A stretch of 26,057 nucleotides of DNA, from NCBI GenBank assembly GCA_025786725.1, contig JAHLTZ010000113.1, forward strand, positions 1-26,057, given 5' to 3'. Shown one piece after another: positions 1 to 10,820 of this stretch. The DNA is from Syncephalis fuscata (Eukaryota > Zoopagomycota > Zoopagomycetes > Zoopagales > Piptocephalidaceae). The translations under genes and the position numbers were made by a program. Every line of letters starts with the position of its first letter. Position 1 is the stretch's first letter. Below the pieces are notes generated by a model that saw only the letters and a program-made list of their open reading frames with translations, did no database searches and had not been told where the DNA came from.

Positions 1-502
1 TATACTAATAGTAGTAATACTAATAATAATACTAATAATAATAATAGCAGTAAAGGTAGAGTAAAGTAGTATTGATGGTGGTGGTGTTGTCGTAGTCGTA
101 GTCGTCGTAGTAATGGTGAAATACCACAAGAATAGCAAATAAAAGGAACGAAGAGAGAAAAGTGGATAGGTAACGGTTCACGCCACACACACACACATAT
201 ATATATACAAACAAACAAGTCTTTTAATCAAATAGACTAGTAAATGTATATATATATATATAGAAAGAGAGAGAGAAGGACAATTGGTAACTAATGGGTG
301 AAATAAATTGAACAAATAACAAATTGTAACAATAACAGCAATAATAGTAATATTGGACTTAGTAGCAATGCCAAGCTGACTAATGAATGAACAAATTGTA
401 AAACAATAATATCAATAATAGAACGGTACACAGCAAGGAATATCAATTAAGACGATTCCTTATCCATAGTGGATTGCGATACTGAAAGTAACTACAGATG
501 AA
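1..502. repeat. AT-rich non-coding tract with simple repeats
   Basis: This stretch is a mosaic of microsatellites: TAA/TAG triplets at about 1-60, a GTC/GTA triplet run at about 86-115, (AC)n then (AT)n at about 183-208, and (TA)n then (GA)n at about 245-276. One 60-codon open frame on the minus strand is the translation of these repeats (Tyr-, Asp- and Thr-rich) and is not credible as a gene. It lies downstream of the CRIB gene, so its right end probably holds that gene's 3' UTR. Confidence 0.8.
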
Positions 503-1089
503 TTAGATGTTTAGCCATTTATGACAGTTACATATATTATAGCTTACATTCTTCTGTTCCTCTTTTGTACTTTCTGAATCCTCATCAAAGTGTAGAATAG
601 CAGCAACCTCGGCCAATTGACTACGAATCTTACTTGGCTAAAAGAGACATAATAAATAGATACATTATGAGTCATCGTTAATTAATAACATCTAATACTT
701 ACATCGACGTTGCCGCGACGCATACTGTTGATACCTATAGCATGCTATGAATAAATATACTATTAATGTATTATCAGTCTAGTAGTTACCGATATGTCCT
801 GTGTGCTATTATGATATAAGAAATAAATGGTAATAAACAGCAATAAACAGTATACGTTAATTGCTATTGTTTAACCTTATTTATACTGTGACGGTTAAAT
901 TACCTGGAAATTTTTGGGTGGACCAATGTTAAGTTTATTGATACGCTTACGATTGCCTGCTTTACCACCCTTGTAAGACCGAAGATCACCTGATGACGAA
1001 GTGGAAGATGGTTTCCAGCATAGCCAGCTGCTGAGTGGAGATAGACAGCCGGCAGAGGATGGTGCGGCTTGAGACTTGGTATTAGCCAT
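503..1089 (-). CDS. Small CRIB-domain protein (Cdc42/Rac effector-like)
   Basis: Four inferred exons, read 5' to 3' on the minus strand: 1089-904, 805-790, 734-703 and 637-503, giving about 122 residues. Exon 1 ends in a basic stretch and the half-motif IGPPKNFQ. The 16-nt exon 2 supplies HTGHIG. Together they form the CRIB consensus I-x-x-P-x(2)-N-F-x-H-x(2)-H-x-G at residues about 55-68, which binds GTP-loaded Cdc42/Rac. The small size and a basic run just before the CRIB resemble the CDC42SE/SPEC effectors and small fungal CRIB proteins. A Cys/Trp-rich N-terminus (SWLCWKP) could be a lipidation site, but that is inference. Exon 4 reads PSKIRSQLAEVAAILHFDED, a common kind of tail after small CRIB domains. 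The C-terminus is uncertain: the frame stops with TAA at 503, but a GTAAGC donor at about 548 could splice to a further exon. Confidence 0.7.
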
Positions 1090-1877
1090 GGATACAGTAG
1101 ATTGTATCAGTAATGCTATCATGTTTAATATCAGAAATAAAATGGTTAGTATGAATATCGATACTGATACTGATAATACAAATAGCCGTCTAGTTATATA
1201 TATATAACAGTGTTTTATGGTTGTTAAGCAACAATAGTAAATAAACAACTGATGAACAGACTAAGGCGCTGTTTATCGGTGTAAACAAGTCATGGTGGCC
1301 AATTAGTGGTTTACACCTTTTATTCATAGTGGCGGTGGTAGTGAGCGAGTTACTCGACAATCTCGTAGTTTATACAGCCACCCCGCTTTACACTCCACAT
1401 TTATAAGAGAGGAGGACCTACCGTATCTGAAATAAACAACAGGGGGGCACGTGGATACACGCGCAAGTGCAAAGTATAAGATAGATAGATAGATAGATAA
1501 AAGACGACGACGAGAGAGAAGTAAAAGGTAGACGAACAGACAAGTAGCAAGTGCGTAAGCGAACGAGAGCGAACAGTAAGTGAAGGTGGCGGAAAGTAGT
1601 GCAATGCAAAGGATGATCTCAAGGCAAAAGAAAGAAACAGAATATGCAAAAGCAAGGCTTCACTTTGACAGTTTAAAAAGGAATGTTGCATGCGTAGTGT
1701 GTGTGTGTGTGGATAGATTACAGCTTACTTATTTAGTTACTCACCCATTTTGCCATTCACGTAGCTGCTGCATTCGTGTACTGTGTTGTAGTGTGCGCAG
1801 TCCAGCCATGCATCATCCACGTTACATACAAGTAGCCTCCCCCTTCCCCTCCATTTGCCACCCATCGATCATTCAAA

Positions 1878-1904
1878 ATGCCACATGTTGTCGACATGTG
1901 GCAT
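1878..1904. repeat. Perfect 11-bp inverted repeat with 5-nt loop
   Basis: The left arm ATGCCACATGT (1878-1888) and the right arm ACATGTGGCAT (1894-1904) are exact reverse complements around TGTCG. It lies in intergenic DNA with no neighbouring coding end, so a terminator role is not obvious. It could be a dimeric protein-binding site or chance. Confidence 0.75.
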
Positions 1905-2329
1905 GCATAGCAAGTCTTTTTTCTTTATCACCCATCTCTAGCTACTTGTGTATTTATTCGCATCCCATCATTCGCGTTGATATTTATCGATAATTCACTT
2001 GATACTTGAAAGTTACACGCATTTAAGGGGTAATGACGACAATATGTAACAAGAATGGTGCTACCACCCGTGTTGTATTATTATAGCAATAAAGCAACGA
2101 TAAACTAGTTATATAGAATGATTAAAGCTTGTTAACATTAATGTATTGGTGTAGTAAATAGTTGTAGAAGTCATGTAGCTATTTATTAGTATTATGACAG
2201 ATTCAACAATGCACTACACTTATAATGTCTGTTACGTAATAAATAAAACTCAGTTTAAACTGTAGACTGTGATTTTATAAACTCTATTAATAATATGTAG
2301 TCAATAAAGTATATAATTATATAAAACAT

Positions 2330-2660
2330 TATGAGCCAGCAAGTGAGAGCGCGTGAATATCGATGAAGAAATTATAGTGTGTATGACAACGCAATGAACG
2401 AAATGAATCGAGACTTTAATGAATAAAGCTAGATTACAATACGTAATACTTTTAAACAAAGCGTAGCTATCATATAATAAAATGTGTATAATAACATCCT
2501 AGAGTGATATACAGTAATGTGGAGATACAATGATAATGATATATGTGTACTGGATATATGCATACTAGATAATAAATCTATGCTAAAAAGTATTTGATAA
2601 TTGATGCTATTCGCCATCCATCATCATGTTCAATAGAAAAACTGCCTAGCTCAATTATTT
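2330..2660. repeat. Left copy of a diverged direct repeat flanking the F-box pair
   Basis: The block resembles 10430-10700 in the same orientation. The best part is 2540-2636, which shares TATATGTGTACTG, ATATATGCATACT and CATCATGTTCAATAG with 10595-10697 at roughly 80% identity by eye. Weaker similarity extends left (TAGTGTGTATGACAACGCAATGA against TGGTGTGTATAATGCAATGA). The copies contain no open frame and no recognised terminal motif. They may be an old dispersed element or traces of a duplication that included the F-box locus. Confidence 0.6.
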
Positions 2661-2691
2661 GTACTAAATATTTATAACTAACAGTCTTTAT

Positions 2692-4762
2692 TTATATCAT
2701 ATATGCTTCGTAATGATTATTGTCATCAATTTTACCAATGACGCCGGCTGATGATTTATGTTTGTGATGTTCCGGCATTGAATCTTCCCTTGGATCTGGT
2801 AACTGCGGTACTTCAATAAGGTCTAAAAGCTTATCTTTAGCGTTAATTTTAGCTGGCCAATTGTTAAAACAGGCTGGTGGTTTGTAAATACGGCCAGTTT
2901 GCATATCAATAAACCAACTTTCATTAAGATTCCAGATAAACAATTCGCACAAAGAGCCAAGAAAGGGTGTAATTTTAATGTTATTTACACAAACAATCGA
3001 ACGCAGTAAATTTCCAGCTCGAGCGTCCAGTACATCAATTGTTTCATTGCTTTGAAGAACAATCAGCTTCTTACTGTATAGGTTTGTAATAGTACTTTCA
3101 CGTATAGGTCGACTCCATAATACACGTCCTTGTTCGAAACTATCAATTGGTAGTAGTTGACCATAATCTCTGGCGTCGAATAGCGATTTTGATGATGCAT
3201 TTGATGCATTCTTTCCAATTACAAAAAACAACAATAAATTGCTGAATATTTTGTCTTTAATGTTGCTTTCGTTATTGCTTGAATGGTCAACAGTAATTAA
3301 ACACATTCTTTCTGTATATGTCTCAACAGTAATTGTGGCATCTGGCCAGTATGGAATAGTAATTTGATTCGATAGTATCCTATTACTTTTAGACTGACTC
3401 TTTCGAGCGTCGAATATTTCCCATTGGATGTACAATGATTGATAGTCATCGTCAACAGTTTGTGGATCTTTACTGGCCATAAAAGTCGAAGCAAGGTTAA
3501 ATTCTCCAGTGTCATGTATTAACGTGCATGTTAAAAACTGACATTGGTCGCGGGAAGCAAACTGAATACAAGCGGATGTACTGTAATCGTCTAATTGTAA
3601 TCCTTTTATCCATCGATTGCCATCTAAATCAAATAGATCAAATCGTTGATATGGGTATTGTGGATACTTGGTATGTAAAAGCATCCATTCATTATGAATA
3701 TCAGAAAAGCAGTAAAATTCTTCACTTTTCCCATATTCGTGTATACATCCAAGATAAATGATGTTAGGTAGTGAGTTGCCAGCATTAGGCCATACTAAAA
3801 TAGCTTTTCGCCAACTATATTCCCGTTCATTTGAAGATGTAATTGTTGAGGTTGCATTAGAATGTCTACCCAAATTATCAGTGGCTTTATGCTCGGCTTC
3901 TTCAATGTACTGTGCTTTTAGTTCATTCGCGTTTACTATTTTAATAATATTAATAAATGCTTTATATGTTCATTAGTATTAATAATTGTTAGTTACCTAT
4001 TGGGTCTCCAGGTGTTATGCTGTTCAGTTCGTTACATATTTTTATATCAACAGTGGCCACAACAAACCGGCGCAGTCCATAGCTATGAAGAATAACCGTG
4101 TATTTGCTATCAAATAGAAATGACGATAAAGAAGTAGGTAATTCTTTACATGTCAATTCATTATTGTTGTGCTCGTTTTTATTGCTAAAGATATTGTGTT
4201 GAATTGACCAAAATCTATTCCCTTCTCTGTCCAACACTAATGAATACCAAGGATTTACGTCGAGTAGCTCTGGTTCGGTGCTTTGCTTAAGTGGCACTTT
4301 GCATGTCTGCTTTTTGAGCTGTCCCGCCATAAAATTATGATTAGTTTGCCGACGTCGTTGATAAGCATAAAACCATTGAGTGGCACTAAAATCAGAAATA
4401 TATTCTGAATAACTAGCGGATAATGTATATTCATTATCAATATTATCAATAGTTTTACTGGTAGAATATAATAAATGTTCTTGTTTTGTCTCATTTATAT
4501 TGGCCATCAATTCTTTGGATTTTGTTGTAGTATCAATGCACCAGTTATGCCATGTAAGCCATTCTTGTTCACGCCAATCACCCAGACAAAACTTTCGCTT
4601 AAATTGATGTTCCCAATAGTCCGGTCTAGCAACTATTGTCTGGTGAATAAGTCGACAACTGGTAGCAAAAAGTGCCAGCTCCTTGCCATTCATAAAGCGG
4701 CATAGATACAGTAAAACATCACAGTTTTGCCATAAACGTTCACTATGAGTGTTTAAAGGCAT
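2692..4762 (-). CDS. F-box protein, intact member of an inverted pair
   Basis: Two exons: 4762-3997 and 3935-2692, separated by a 61-nt GT-AG intron (3996-3936), encoding about 669 residues. An N-terminal F-box at residues about 9-52 (LWQNCDVLLYLCRFMNGKEL, then the CxxxH and W positions) would bind Skp1 and place the protein as a substrate adaptor of an SCF ubiquitin ligase. The rest (SWRKAILVWPNAGN, FDLFDLDGNRW, VLDARAGNLLRSI) has short repeating beta-like blocks reminiscent of a propeller, but no family is recognised. The intron acceptor reads into NANELKAQYIEE, and the same junction is conserved in the other copy, which confirms the splice. An upstream in-frame ATG at 4852 would add 30 hydrophobic residues. 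I chose 4762 because the paralogue starts at the equivalent place. The substrate is unknown. Confidence 0.8.
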
Positions 4763-4852
4763 AGTTGACCAGAAATAACTGTGCAAAAAGTGATATGCAA
4801 TAGACAGAATGGGCAATAGTAGGTGCGAGTAGAAAGAAAAGGGCATACTCAA

Positions 4853-6089
4853 ATGTAGGTTGCTTTATTCTATTTAAAATACTTAATGGTTACACGATTC
4901 CATGGCTATTGTTGCATGGGTATTACTATTATTTGGTCTATAAATAGTATATAGAGGTTTATTGAATCGTATAAAAATGCTATGAATTGCCAGTAAACTA
5001 AGCGCAGTTTTAAATCGTTTAATAGTCAGCTTATTCCCGTAGATAATTACATTGTAGCTACTAGTGCTATACTAACAAATATTAATACGAGCTATCATGT
5101 CAGATAATGGTCAGTATTATAGTTTGGATAACAGGTAAAACTGGGATGTATAAATGTGCTATTTTATGTTGTTTATTATAAAGTATTATTGAGTATTTCA
5201 TAGCTATACGGTCATAAAGACTAGATATAAATATGTAGCAATAAAACATTTAATAGTAATGGTCATGATGTAATCCAATTGCCAGTATTTACAACGCAAT
5301 GATGACTAATTGTTGTATTTTTAAACATTGCTAAATATTATAAAATGTCGCAATACAGTTATAATTAATTATAAAAATACTATAAAATACATTAATAACT
5401 ATAAATATGTAAGGATTTGTACCAATATAAGTTTAATAGGCATAAGTGCTTTTTATTGATAATAAACCAACCAGTTATATAGCTATTTTTTGCATAAGTA
5501 GAATATAAAGCTTAAAATATAATAAAATGCGCATTTACTATTATTTAGTGTGGAAAAATAGAGCATTTCTAATTACTAAATATGGTAATAGTAGATAAAT
5601 CAAAAATAGCTTTTATATTGTAATAATTACATAGAAATTTCGTAATTAAACATGTGTAAGACATGCATACAAGATTCCTAATACCACTTACTATTAGTTT
5701 TATTATCAGTATCTAGTAGTAGCATTTTAACAAACAACATGGCTTCCTGTCTAAAATCCATCCCTGTTTTCATTACGAATAAGAAACATTGTCCATAAGT
5801 CTCCCGTATTGACTGAATATTAATTACGGCAAGGTTTTACAATACCACTTGGTAGATAGATAACATATTTACAAGATATGATAAATTATATAAACTAGTT
5901 TTAGTTGCCATAGAGCTGTATCATTTGCATAAAAAGTTACAAGAAATGCATACATATTTGCGCAGCCGGTATGCTGTAAATAGAACGAAACAGCCCATAT
6001 TTAAGCAGTATTTTTATTTTTATTTTCACTAACTATTGTCCGTCCTATCTATCATATAGCACTTTTAGCACAGCTACTACTAATCAACC
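4853..6089. promoter_or_regulatory. Shared 1.2-kb AT-rich interval between divergent F-box copies
   Basis: The interval between the two F-box start codons is strongly AT-rich, has no open frame of note and must hold both promoters. Apart from the start-proximal stretches I see no obvious mirror-image identity between its halves, so the inverted duplication probably covered the coding units more than this spacer. No defined regulatory motif can be supported. Confidence 0.5.
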
Positions 6090-8152
6090 ATGTCTTCAGA
6101 CACTCATAGTGGATGTTTATGGCAAAATCGCAATGTTTTATTGTATTTATCTCGCTTTATAGAGGCTAAGGAATTAGTACTTTTTGCCAACAGCTGTCAG
6201 CTTATTCACCAAACAATAGCAAATCAATTTGATTATTGGAAATATCAATTTAGACGGGAATTTTGTCTGGGTGATCGACATGAACAAGAATGGCTTACGT
6301 GGTATAACTGGCACATCAATGCTAAAACAAAATTAAAAAAGTCTACGTCCGATCTACATAAGAAAAAACGAAAACGTTTACTATCACCCACTAATAAGGT
6401 TATTGATAATGATGACAATGAGTATATGTTATCTGCTAGGCATCTACCATCCACTTATAATTTTAATACCACCCGGTGGTTCTATGCTTATCAGCGGCGT
6501 CGACAGACTAATCATAATTTTAGGACAGGCCGACTCAAAAGACAGATATGCCAATTGCCAGTTGAAGGCAATAGCCCGTGGATAAGAGAAATAAATACTT
6601 GGTTTGGGCTGGTGTACAACAAGGAAAGAGATTACTTTTGGCTAATTCGACACAATACCTTTAACAATAAAAATGACCAGAATAATAAGGAATTGGCGCG
6701 GAAAGATTTGGGTATTCCTTTATTGACAACAAATAAGGATTACGGATACAGATTAAACGATGGATTTGCAATGCGTCGATTTGTTGTAGCTAATTTTTCA
6801 ATACATACATATAGTGACATAAAAAATATAGCCTTTGGAGATCCAATAGGTAACTAATAATTTTTAACGTCCGTTATTGTAGCAAATATTTACTAATGCT
6901 ATTTAAATAGTAAACATGAATGAGTTAGAAGAACAGTACATGGAAGAAACTAAACATAAATATTCTGTTAATTTATTTAAACACTCTAATATGTTTTCGA
7001 CAATTAAATCTTTAAGTGAACGGGAATATAGCTGGCGAAAAACCATTGTAGTGTGGCCTACTGCAGGTAACTCACCGCCTAATATTATTTGTCTTGGACG
7101 TGGAGAACGAGATGAAGGAAAAAAAGGAATATAAAATTTTAGACATTCATAGTGAATGGGTGCTTTTACATACCAAATATCCACAATACCCATACCAACA
7201 ATTTGATCTATTTGATTTAGATGGCAATCGATGGATAGAAGGACTAAAATTGGATAATCACAATACAGCTGGCTGTATTCGGTTTGCTTCTTACGATCAA
7301 TGCCAATTTCTAACATGTACAATAATACACGATGTTAAAGAATCTGACTCTGCTTCTACTGCTATAGCTACTCGAGACTTACAAGCTGCCAATAGTAATG
7401 ATCAAACATTATACATCCAATGGAAACTATTTGACGCTCGAAAGGGTCAGTTTCAGAGTAATAGGATACTATCGAATCAAATCGCTATTCCATATTGGCC
7501 AAATGCTACAATTCAAGCCAAAACCCACACAGAAATAATATGCCTAATTACTGCAACTGAGCCATACGTTAAATTAGATAATGATGACTATCAACCACAC
7601 AATTCTTTACTTTTGTTTTTTGTGATTGGAAAAAATATATCAAATGCATCAATACAATCGCTATTCCACGCCAAAGATTATGGTCAGCTACTACCAATTG
7701 ATAGTTTCGAACAAATACGTGTATTATGGAGTCAACCTATACGTGAAAGTACTATTACAAACCTATACAGTAAGAAACTAATCGTTCTTTCTAACTACGC
7801 CAAAATTGATGTATTAAATGCTTGAAATGGAAGTTTACTGCGCTCAATTGCTTGTATACAACACACTAAATTTACTCCCTTTCTCGGATCATTATGTGGA
7901 TTATATTGCTGTGACAGTAGATATTTTAGTTTTATTGACATGCAAACAGGCCGTATTTACTGTCTGTCATATTGCACTGACAAATATTTGGCTAAAGGCG
8001 ACGCTGGAGGTGATTTTCTAGGCCCCATTGAAGTACCACAGTTACCAGGAATAGATAAAAATTTTGCATCTGATACTTTAGAATATAGTGTATTAAACGT
8101 CGCTATTGGTCAAACATATATCTATGGAACCTACGATTTATACATGTCATAA
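6090..8152 (+). pseudogene. F-box gene copy 2, broken by frameshift and nonsense codon
   Basis: Inverted paralogue of the F-box gene on the minus strand at 2692-4762. Exon 1 runs 6090-6849 and keeps the F-box (LWQNRNVLLYLSRFIEAKEL). The conserved 61-nt intron is 6850-6910, and exon 2 starts at 6911 (NMNELEEQYMEE). In exon 2 the frame breaks between about 7096 and 7143: this copy has 43 nt where the intact gene has 45, a net 2-nt loss. The frame then runs open (DIHSEW, DLFDLDGNRW) to an in-frame TGA at 7823-7825, exactly where the intact copy has CGA (Arg). Beyond it the frame stays open to TAA at 8150-8152, so decay looks recent. A shortened F-box protein of about 270 residues could still be made from the first part. 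A 43-nt cryptic intron (7100-7142) could mend the first break but not the second. Confidence 0.85.
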
Positions 8153-8632
8153 ATAAACAGCCTTATTTGTATAGTATGCATTTTAAATACTCAATTAAAT
8201 AATGTTTAATAAATATTTGAGTTTTTATACTAGCTATTTACTTAACATACTACTGATATTAATGCTAATAGCTTCAATGGCTTTATTGAATTCAGTTATG
8301 CTGATACTTTTTTAACAAATTAAATGTGCATCAAGTGTAAACCTAAAACACTAGACAACATAAAAATTACAGGTCAAATATAAAGACATGCTTTACTCAA
8401 TACTAAACTTACAACATAATAGCTGCCAAAAGTATACACTATACTCTTATGTACAAATCAAAAATGTGATGAATATTATGACGAGTTGAAGCAAGTAATT
8501 AACCAATCATCCACTTCCCATGCGACTAATCATAACTTTTTATAGATTGGGAGCTACTTCCCTTTGAGTCCCTAGATTCAAACTAGACAAAAAGATCCGT
8601 AGCTCGAATAATAAACCGTCAATCAGTTTTTA
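8153..8632. other. Intergenic, no gene seen
   Basis: AT-rich DNA after the F-box pseudogene. AATAAA right after the stop (about 8151-8156) is a plausible former polyadenylation signal. Nothing else is recognised. Confidence 0.6.
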
Positions 8633-8885
8633 CTACGAAGAAAGGGTTTGTTGAAGCAGTGCCACATCAACTTCGATTGAATTAATCAGTGCTAATTAAT
8701 CAGCACAATTTTCAATATTAGTGTTAATTAATGTTAAATAGTATTTTATGCTACTTACAATAAAATGCTACATTTGATTGTAATGTTGATGCAACAGTGT
8801 CAGTTTGATTTCTTATAATAGCAGGTGGTAAGAAATCAGAAGGGCTTGATTCACCACTGACCATTGTACTGAATATACTGTGCAT
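8633..8885 (-). CDS. Candidate two-exon small protein, about 61 residues
   Basis: Exon 1 is 8885-8759, starting MHSIFSTMVSGESSPSDFLP and ending in NVAFY plus one base. A GTAAGT donor at 8758 and an AATTAG acceptor at 8692 define a 67-nt intron with a CTAAT-like sequence. Exon 2 (8691-8633) continues in phase as SLINSIEVDVALLQQTLSS and stops at TAG. The joined C-terminal half looks like an amphipathic, possibly coiled, helix. Support comes from a phase-consistent splice and normal codon composition in an otherwise empty region. I recognise no family. The open frame also extends 5' of the ATG to a possible acceptor (TAG before TGCGATGTT), so an upstream exon is possible. It may equally be a chance arrangement. 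Confidence 0.35.
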
Positions 8886-9469
8886 GTTTCTGCTGGCATT
8901 AACATCGCACTATTTATTCATTCATTTAAATTATTAATTTATTGATCCATCTTTTAGAATATAATTACATTTCATTATTTCAATAATGACACCTTCTATG
9001 GCTACACTTGTCTTAAGAAGCATTGACTTTGATTGTATTTCCTATTACACTCAGTAATTTATTGGCAGTACGCTCTATAACAACAACTTTAGTATTAAAT
9101 GGCCTTAATGTTTCTACTGTACTTTAACTCCCACATTTTTAAATACAATTAAACATTCACTCGTCACTATAGCATGTATAATATTACATCCAACATTAAT
9201 CAACTCATGTGTAATTAAATATACACATTACGGTATTAGTTGAAGTTGAAATAACATTTAATAAAATAAAAGGCTTTTTACACTGAATTGTTAAACATAT
9301 TTGCTGAAGTGGTCTACAAGTATAAAAAGAATAAAATAATTGCGATTACTAAATATGATTGTTACAATATGCAAATGTGGTTCAAGTAAACAGAAACAAG
9401 ATAGAAAAGAAATAGACTATATAGCAGTTTGATGTGCAGTATGACAAACAAGCAACAGAAGTAATGAAG

Positions 9470-9862
9470 AACGATGTGGAATCGCAATCATATGGCTTCT
9501 ATTAATATTCAATCAATCTTTTTACACATGGCCAACAACAATCGGTCTTAAATGTTCCAAAGAAATCAAATAGTATGTTACACTATTTATTTAAATTGAT
9601 TTATTAACAGTATTTTAATAGGAAGTAGTATAACTATGTTGTGCATCATAACAGCATGACTCTGATTGGAACGAATTGTGCTTTGGGGACAGATGTGGGA
9701 GCAAAGTAAACGCAACCGTAGCCTTTTAAATAAATAGTGTAACATATCATTTGATTTTTTTTTTGAAACATTTAAGACCGATCATTGTTGACCATGTGTA
9801 GGAAGATTGATTGAATATTAATAGAAGTCATATGCTTGATTCCATATCATTCCGCAATCGTT
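9470..9862. repeat. Fold-back inverted repeat with ~120-bp arms and ~130-bp loop
   Basis: The left arm (about 9470-9594) is matched by the reverse complement of about 9725-9862. Exact shared blocks include CTTCTATTAATATTCAATCA, CGGTCTTAAATGTT, ATGTTACACTATTTATTTAA and ACACATGG, with scattered mismatches and a small A-run insertion in the right arm. The loop (about 9595-9724) has no open frame. The layout fits a MITE-like or fold-back transposable element remnant, or a local inverted duplication. Target-site duplications could not be defined with confidence. A transcript would form a long hairpin. Confidence 0.8.
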
Positions 9863-10429
9863 GTTGTGGCGTTAATACATACATGCTATGTATCATTTCA
9901 TTTTTAGCTTTTAACTTTTAGTACTTGTTAATTGAGTTAAATAAACTGCATCATCATTGTAGATTCATTATCCCGTATGCATATATCATCACATTATGTG
10001 TTATTACCATATATACTCATCACTTTGCTTGATTAACATTAAAATCATAACTAATTGACATGATCTAGTTTATTTATAAATAAGCTTAATAAAACATAAC
10101 TTCGTTCATATCCATATTATCTGTTCTATCAATATAACCCAGTGACCAAACTAAGTGCAATATGTCAATGTTTATTCATAAAGAGTTGGAACCATACCGA
10201 CAACGACTATAGACAGCGTATAACCAATATATAATAAAATGATAAACATTATACTAAATACACAATATTGAGCGAGATTAGCCATGTTGAAGTTAATGAG
10301 CATATATGCATGATCAATGAGCGTAATTAGTCGACATTTATTAATAATAAAGCTAGAATAAAAATAAAAATAGTTTTGGGTAGAGGAAGGCTAGGCGAAT
10401 ATAGAATAATATATAGAACGATAAATGTA

Positions 10430-10820
10430 TGGTAAGAAAGCATATAAAACGATGTCAAAGCTATGGTGTGTATAATGCAATGAGGGGAATGAGTGAAGTG
10501 TAATGGAACATATAAACAATAGAATATGTCTAATATATCTTAGAATGCTATAAATTAGTGTGGGATAGAATGGGAATGATATAGGTGAATAGAGTATATA
10601 TGTGTACTGAATATATGCATACTGGATAATGAATCTACAATGATGAGTATTTGATGATCGACGTCATTCACCACCCGTCATCATGTTCAATAGATTGGGT
10701 GTTATTAAAAATAGTCATTTGACCACCAAAAAAACAATAAATGTGATGATGTGCTGATTAAATAAAACTCACCACTTGTCCCCATGTTCATTAGATTGAG
10801 TTTGTAGCTCAGTTGTGCGA
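10430..10820. repeat. Right copy of the direct repeat, with internal tandem partial copy
   Basis: 10595-10697 matches 2540-2636 in the same orientation. A third partial copy follows at about 10768-10802: CTCACCACTTGTCCCCATGT then TCATTAGATTGAGT against TTCACCACCCGTCATCATGT then TCAATAGATTGGGT at about 10666-10699. The tail TAGCTCAGTTGTGCGAATG (about 10805-10823) is like TAGCTCAATTATTTGTAC in the left copy at about 2648. No coding potential is seen. Confidence 0.6.

Larger units (their letters stand above)
1090..2691. other. Intergenic region with microsatellites and a short palindrome
   Basis: No credible gene is seen. It holds a GATA tetranucleotide run (about 1480-1500), a (GT)n run (about 1697-1712), an E-box CACGTG at 1448-1453 and a perfect hairpin at 1878-1904. 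The part at 1090-1400 should hold the CRIB gene promoter, and the part just below 2691 the F-box gene 3' end: AATAAA lies right after its stop on the minus strand. Plus-strand frame 1580-1993 is open for 137 codons, but it runs through the GT repeat as Cys/Val and shows no domain. Confidence 0.6.

Noticed and set aside
32..214. 60-codon minus-strand open frame
   Set aside because: Translation of triplet repeats into Tyr, Asp and Thr runs.
1580..1993. 137-codon plus-strand open frame
   Set aside because: It crosses a GT microsatellite (Cys/Val run), begins at GTG rather than ATG, and shows no domain or splice context.
4762..4852. Hydrophobic N-terminal extension of the intact F-box protein
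   Set aside because: Absent from the paralogue, whose start aligns with 4762; F-box adaptors are not normally secreted. Kept only as an alternative start.
7823..7825. TGA read as a sense codon (recoding)
   Set aside because: No other annotated gene here has an internal TGA in a confirmed frame, Trp is always TGG, and the paralogue has CGA; a simple C-to-T nonsense change is enough. That none of the genes here ends in TGA is a small-sample observation.
8560..8640. B-box-like sequence (GTTTGAATCTAGG on the minus strand)
   Set aside because: No cloverleaf can be formed around it and there is no paired A-box.
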